Shown one piece after another: positions 13,488 through 16,369 of a stretch of DNA of 16,369 bases. The notes under the pieces are model-generated. The model made no database searches, had not been told where the DNA came from, and saw nothing but the letters and a program-made list of their open reading frames with translations. Position 1 is the first letter of the stretch. Every line of letters begins with the position of its first letter. A program made the position numbers and the translations under genes. Source of the stretch: Fischerella sp. (GTDB lineage: Bacteria > Cyanobacteriota > Cyanobacteriia > Cyanobacteriales > Nostocaceae); the NCBI GenBank assembly GCA_026419705.1, contig JANZYY010000045.1:1-16369 (forward strand). Direction: 5' to 3'.

Positions 13488-14321
13488 TTAGTTATGCAAT
13501 CGTTTTTCAGTATGCATTTGATTTTCTGCACAAGTTAGGTTCAGATTGGTCAAACCAATCCACCGGTAAATTGCATCTCCAAAATCTGGAAAAATTTGTA
13601 TGTTGGAAAACAATAGCCTGGTCAGAAATCCATCAAGTAGAACTTCTCCCTTGTTATGTTTAATAGCTTGTAGCACTGCATGAGCTACAGCCTCTGGTTC
13701 AGAAACACGCGCCAATTTAGGTGCTGGTAAGCCAAACTTTAAAAACATACCTGCTTTTGTGTATCCTGGGCAAACAACTGAAGCCCCCACATTAGTATTA
13801 GTTAATTCTTGCCGGATCGCATCTGTCCACATAATTAAACCAGCTTTACTAGCTGAATAAATGCTGTTGTAAGGCGCTCCTTTTTTCCCAGAACCAGAGG
13901 CGATATTAACAATGTGACCGCTATTACGCTCTAACATGCTGGGCAATACTAACCTAGCCAACTCCATCCCCGCTAGTAAATTAGTTTTTAATATAGACTG
14001 GATATCATTTTGGGAGTAATATTGAAAAGGTCGGTATTTTTCAATGGCAGCATTGTTAATCAAAATATCAATTGAACCTGCTAGTTGATTAACCTGCTGC
14101 ACAAGGATTGGCAATTCTTCCAATTTGCTGATATCAAATGGAATACTGATGCCTTTACTACCTGCTAATTCGACCTCAGCACGCACTTGTTCCAGCCGTT
14201 CTTGGGAACGAGAAACACACACTACTGTTGCTTGTTCTTTTGCTAGCGCCCTGGCAATAAATACTCCAATACCACCGGAAGCACCAGTCAAAAGAACAGT
14301 TTTACCTGCTATGTTTTTCAT
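13488..14321 (-). CDS. HetN-like short-chain dehydrogenase with RNSGH in place of RGSGR
   Basis: A classical SDR of 277 aa. TGASGGIG (12-19) binds NAD(P), NNAA (89-92) is structural, and the catalytic residues S142, Y155 and K159 (YSASK) are present. From memory, the flow of the protein (GKTVLLTGAS, ALAKEQATVV, SVYSASKAGLIMWTDA-type segment, VVCPGY, IYRW near the end) is that of HetN, the 287-aa heterocyst pattern-maintenance protein whose gene lies beside HGL genes in Anabaena. HetN carries RGSGR at residues 132-136. Here residues 131-136 read E-R-N-S-G-H, so the inhibitory peptide is changed at two positions. It could be a HetN paralogue keeping only the reductase function, a ketoreductase for the polyketide chain, or an unrelated SDR of similar type. 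The start is the ATG at 14321, with no clear ribosome site. Confidence 0.85.
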   Translation of the reverse strand: MKNIAGKTVLLTGASGGIGVFIARALAKEQATVVCVSRSQERLEQVRAEVELAGSKGISIPFDISKLEELPILVQQVNQLAGSIDILINNAAIEKYRPFQYYSQNDIQSILKTNLLAGMELARLVLPSMLERNSGHIVNIASGSGKKGAPYNSIYSASKAGLIMWTDAIRQELTNTNVGASVVCPGYTKAGMFLKFGLPAPKLARVSEPEAVAHAVLQAIKHNKGEVLLDGFLTRLLFSNIQIFPDFGDAIYRWIGLTNLNLTCAENQMHTEKRLHN

Positions 14322-14346
14322 GATTACTTATGATTAATTGGGTATT

Positions 14347-14374
14347 TTGTTGGTTGTTAGTTGTTAGTTGTTGA
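14347..14374. repeat. TTGTTAG-type heptamer repeat upstream of the HetN-like gene
   Basis: Four 7-mers in register: TTGTTGG, TTGTTAG, TTGTTAG, TTGTTGA. They begin 26 bp upstream of the HetN-like start codon, so they lie in its promoter or 5' leader. Confidence 0.7.
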
Positions 14375-15096
14375 TTTTTGTGGAGTACTAACCACTCATT
14401 TTTATTACTGTAGGACGGGCGAAATCAGGTTTTGAGTGTCAGCTAGCGCACCAAGCTTTTTTGAAAACCGTTCAATTTGCACTTTTTTCATTAAGACTGT
14501 CATGGGTTATTTGTCCTTGGCACAACAGCAAATATAAATGACAAATGACCAATTACTACGCTGCAAAAACGGTTACTACTCACATCTTCCAGTAGAGCTT
14601 CTAGATCAATTAAGTAGAAAGGCGCAAAAAAACCGTAGACGGGGAGCGGCTTCTCGAAGAGTAGTATGTAACGAAAAGTAAAGTTGCCTCAAAATCCCTT
14701 CCCTTCTGCCTTCTGCCGGATGCCTCCTGCCTTGTCATAACGACAATTTATAACACCAACCTACTTATTAACCACGCACTTTGAGAGCTAATGCCATAAA
14801 TAACATATCAACACACCGAGTGTCTTCTTACGCTTAATTCCCCTAAGGTTCTTAGTCCATTTCTTGAATTTGACACTCGGCTAATTTAATTCAATTAAAA
14901 CACAAGTCTAATAACTTTCGCACTTTTTTTAGGCAACATCCAAACATCTCTTCTGCAGATGAACACCAAACTATATCTGGTAGTAGCATCATCATCAGGA
15001 AGAAATGAAGATGAAATAATATTTGACAAATCAGCGCTCATCGGTGAGAATAGATAATTCCTTGGTATAGCATCTGCAATATACCGAGCGATCGCC
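14375..15096. other. Repeat-rich non-coding gap
   Basis: About 720 bp with no credible gene. It contains a degenerate copy of a cyanobacterial repeat (GTAGACGGGGAGCGGCTTCT onward, 14635-14664), CCTTCTG-type tandem repeats (about 14702-14732) and a nested-stem element at 14816-14880. A minus-strand frame at 14895-15155 overlaps the end of the TPR gene and has no protein-like features, so it was left out. Confidence 0.5.
14816..14880. other. Nested inverted repeats, candidate structured RNA or palindromic element
   Basis: Three collinear stems nest inside one another: CCGAGTGTC/GACACTCGG (14816-14824, 14872-14880), AATTC/GAATT (14836-14840, 14866-14870) and CTAAG/CTTAG (14843-14847, 14851-14855) with a GTT loop. 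No T-tract follows on either strand. It lies about 215 bp beyond the stop of the TPR gene. Confidence 0.4.
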
Positions 15097-16326
15097 TTAC
15101 CGAGGAATTTGTCTAGAAACTTTTTGAATTTGCTCAGAAAAGTAATCTTCCTCATATTTTAATTGTTGCGCTACTTCTAGACCTTTTTGAAAAGCTCTTA
15201 ATGCTTGGGGATAGTCCTTGCGTTCTAAATTCATCTGTCCGATCAGGTCGTAAGCGTTCATCAAACCGTAAAAATTTGACGCCAATTTTTGAGACTGTAC
15301 AAGAATTTCACTAGCCTGCAGTGCATTATTTATTTGTCCTTGAGAACGGTACAGCGCAATTAACTTTTGCAAAGCCTCACCTGCACGTACGTACTGTTGC
15401 AATTGCCAAGCTGTTGTGTAAGCTTGTTGATAGTTATTGAAAGCTTCTTGTAAAAGATTGGGATTTTCTCGCGCCAGAGATTCATAATCTGAGCCGATGG
15501 CTAGCTTTAAGGCTGGTAACGCAGTGAGATTGTTTTGTTGCTGGTAGATTTCTACTAGCCGATTGCGTATGTTCACTGCTTGTTGGGGTTGTTTTGCTTG
15601 CTCGTAAATATAAGCTAATTGTTGCAGGTATATTAGCTCGTTCGCGCTATCGCCCCTGGCGGTGGCTAATTTCAACAATTCCTGATAAGTAGCCGCTGCT
15701 TTGGGATAGTCGAACCAACTTAGATGCACTTCTGCGATTGTCTGTAGGGTTTGTATTTCTTTGGCTGTGTCTTGTCGCTGTCGCACATCAGTTAAAACCT
15801 GCTCATATACCGTCACAGCATTTTGAGGCGATCGCACTTGTCGGTAAGCTTGTCCTAATGCTTGCAAGAGTTCCAAATCAGTCGTTTTCTGGGATTGTGC
15901 CTGTTTTTGAATTGCTTGCAACCTTTGAGTGATATATTGTACCTCTGGGCGGTTGTTTTTTTGATAGGCGATCGCACCCACGCGTCCCAGTGCTTGTACC
16001 TCTTTGAGCGAACCTAAGTAGCGGCGCAACCGCAGTTCTCGGTTCCACGTATCAAATGCTCCCAACTCATCACCTGCTTGCAATTTAGCCACAGCTTCCT
16101 GATTCAACCGATCCAGCGCTGTCTCTAACTGTTGTAATTCACTCGCAGATAAGGGCTGTTTTTTTGGATCGCGTGGTAACAGGGGATCGGGTGTGGTAGT
16201 TTCTAGGGGATTAGGAGGAAATTTATCCGGTTGTTGAGGCTTTTTAGTCTCTGCTAGCGTCAACGAATTGTAAAGTAGCCAATATGTAGCAATGGCAGTA
16301 ATTGTCACACTCAATCGCCGTAACAT
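15097..16326 (-). CDS. Exported TPR-repeat protein
   Basis: 409 aa from the ATG at 16326; the TTG directly before it was not used. AAGG lies about 10 nt upstream. A signal peptide (about 1-26, LRRLSVTITAIATYWLLYNSL) precedes a Pro/Lys-rich linker (29-60) and then an all-helical array of degenerate tetratricopeptide repeats. The clearest are around 155-186 (ALGQAYRQVRSPQNAVTVYEQ), 192-224, 235-265, 318-347 and 355-388 (AYDLIGQMNLERKDYPQALRAFQKG). No enzymatic domain is visible. Such proteins act as periplasmic or membrane-attached scaffolds; the partner is unknown. It is transcribed in the same direction as the HetN-like gene but 775 bp away, so a shared transcript is unlikely, and a link to glycolipid biology is not supported beyond proximity. 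Confidence 0.82.
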   Translation of the reverse strand: MLRRLSVTITAIATYWLLYNSLTLAETKKPQQPDKFPPNPLETTTPDPLLPRDPKKQPLSASELQQLETALDRLNQEAVAKLQAGDELGAFDTWNRELRLRRYLGSLKEVQALGRVGAIAYQKNNRPEVQYITQRLQAIQKQAQSQKTTDLELLQALGQAYRQVRSPQNAVTVYEQVLTDVRQRQDTAKEIQTLQTIAEVHLSWFDYPKAAATYQELLKLATARGDSANELIYLQQLAYIYEQAKQPQQAVNIRNRLVEIYQQQNNLTALPALKLAIGSDYESLARENPNLLQEAFNNYQQAYTTAWQLQQYVRAGEALQKLIALYRSQGQINNALQASEILVQSQKLASNFYGLMNAYDLIGQMNLERKDYPQALRAFQKGLEVAQQLKYEEDYFSEQIQKVSRQIPR

Positions 16327-16340
16327 CAATGTTTTACCTT

Positions 16341-16368
16341 GTTAGTGGATAGTGAATAGTGGTTAGTG
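16341..16368. repeat. GTTAGTG-type heptamer repeat upstream of the TPR gene
   Basis: Four 7-mers in register (GTTAGTG, GATAGTG, AATAGTG, GTTAGTG), 15 bp upstream of the TPR start codon; the array may continue past the window edge. Confidence 0.7.
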
Positions 16369-16369
16369 G

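Noticed and set aside
13445..13663. Plus-strand frame of 72 codons at the 3' end of the HetN-like gene
   Set aside because: Most of it is antisense to the SDR coding region, with no ribosome site or recognisable motif.
13914..13928. Calling the SDR a functional HetN pattern inhibitor
   Set aside because: The pentapeptide reads RNSGH, not RGSGR, so inhibitory function should not be assumed.
14816..14880. Possible tRNA, from size (65 nt) and closing stem
   Set aside because: No T-arm consensus, no D-arm or anticodon arm; the inner stems are nested rather than cloverleaf.
14895..15155. Minus-strand frame of 86 codons overlapping the end of the TPR gene
   Set aside because: Its start lies inside the TPR coding frame, the translation has no domain-like pattern, and the TPR protein has a natural end. 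No sign that the two frames were once one.

Overview
The window comes from a filamentous, heterocyst-forming cyanobacterium of the Nostoc/Anabaena type. The evidence is the HIP1 octamer (GCGATCGC; e.g. 2342, 4604, 4658, 8517, 15828), the heptanucleotide tandem repeats found between genes in heterocystous cyanobacteria, and a gene set matching the heterocyst glycolipid (HGL) locus of Anabaena sp. PCC 7120 (hglE, hgdB-hgdC-hgdA, hglT). No tRNA, rRNA, CRISPR array or transposase is visible.

Left part (1-3264, all minus strand): the first 270 codons of an HglE-like polyketide synthase run off the window at position 1. Upstream of it lie a small unknown protein (92 aa) and a 447-aa protein with a ParB-like N-terminus, a coiled coil and a C-terminus resembling a DNA methyltransferase whose catalytic motif is lost. 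Inverted repeats sit in front of hglE (850-887) and on the -35 box of the small gene (1331-1359).

Middle (4160-11065, all plus strand): a long leader (3265-4159) precedes a six-gene co-directional run: hgdB (membrane-fusion protein), hgdC (DevC-type permease), hgdA (sugar-nucleotide epimerase family), a secreted DUF2141 protein, a membrane family-2 glycosyltransferase and the family-4 glycosyltransferase hglT. HglE-type synthases build the long-chain polyhydroxy alcohol, HglT glycosylates it, HgdA is linked to the sugar part, and HgdB/HgdC belong to the DevBCA-type export machinery that lays the glycolipids outside the outer membrane. No DevA-type ATPase is in the run. Most of the gaps hold period-7 repeats.

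Right part (11066-16369): hglT converges on a minus-strand GMC oxidoreductase. The gap holds a large imperfect hairpin and two tandem copies of a three-way-junction repeat. Upstream of the GMC gene, on the same strand, is a short-chain dehydrogenase closely resembling the heterocyst pattern protein HetN. At residues 132-136, where HetN carries the inhibitory pentapeptide RGSGR, it reads RNSGH. After a repeat-rich 775-bp gap comes an exported TPR protein (minus strand).

The points most worth following up are the HetN-like protein with the altered pentapeptide, the ParB/pseudo-methyltransferase fusion beside the HGL genes, the orphan transporter pair, the altered glycine motif of HgdA, and the alternative hairpins in the hglE leader. 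Family assignments rest on motif recognition and memory of the Anabaena locus; no searches were run.
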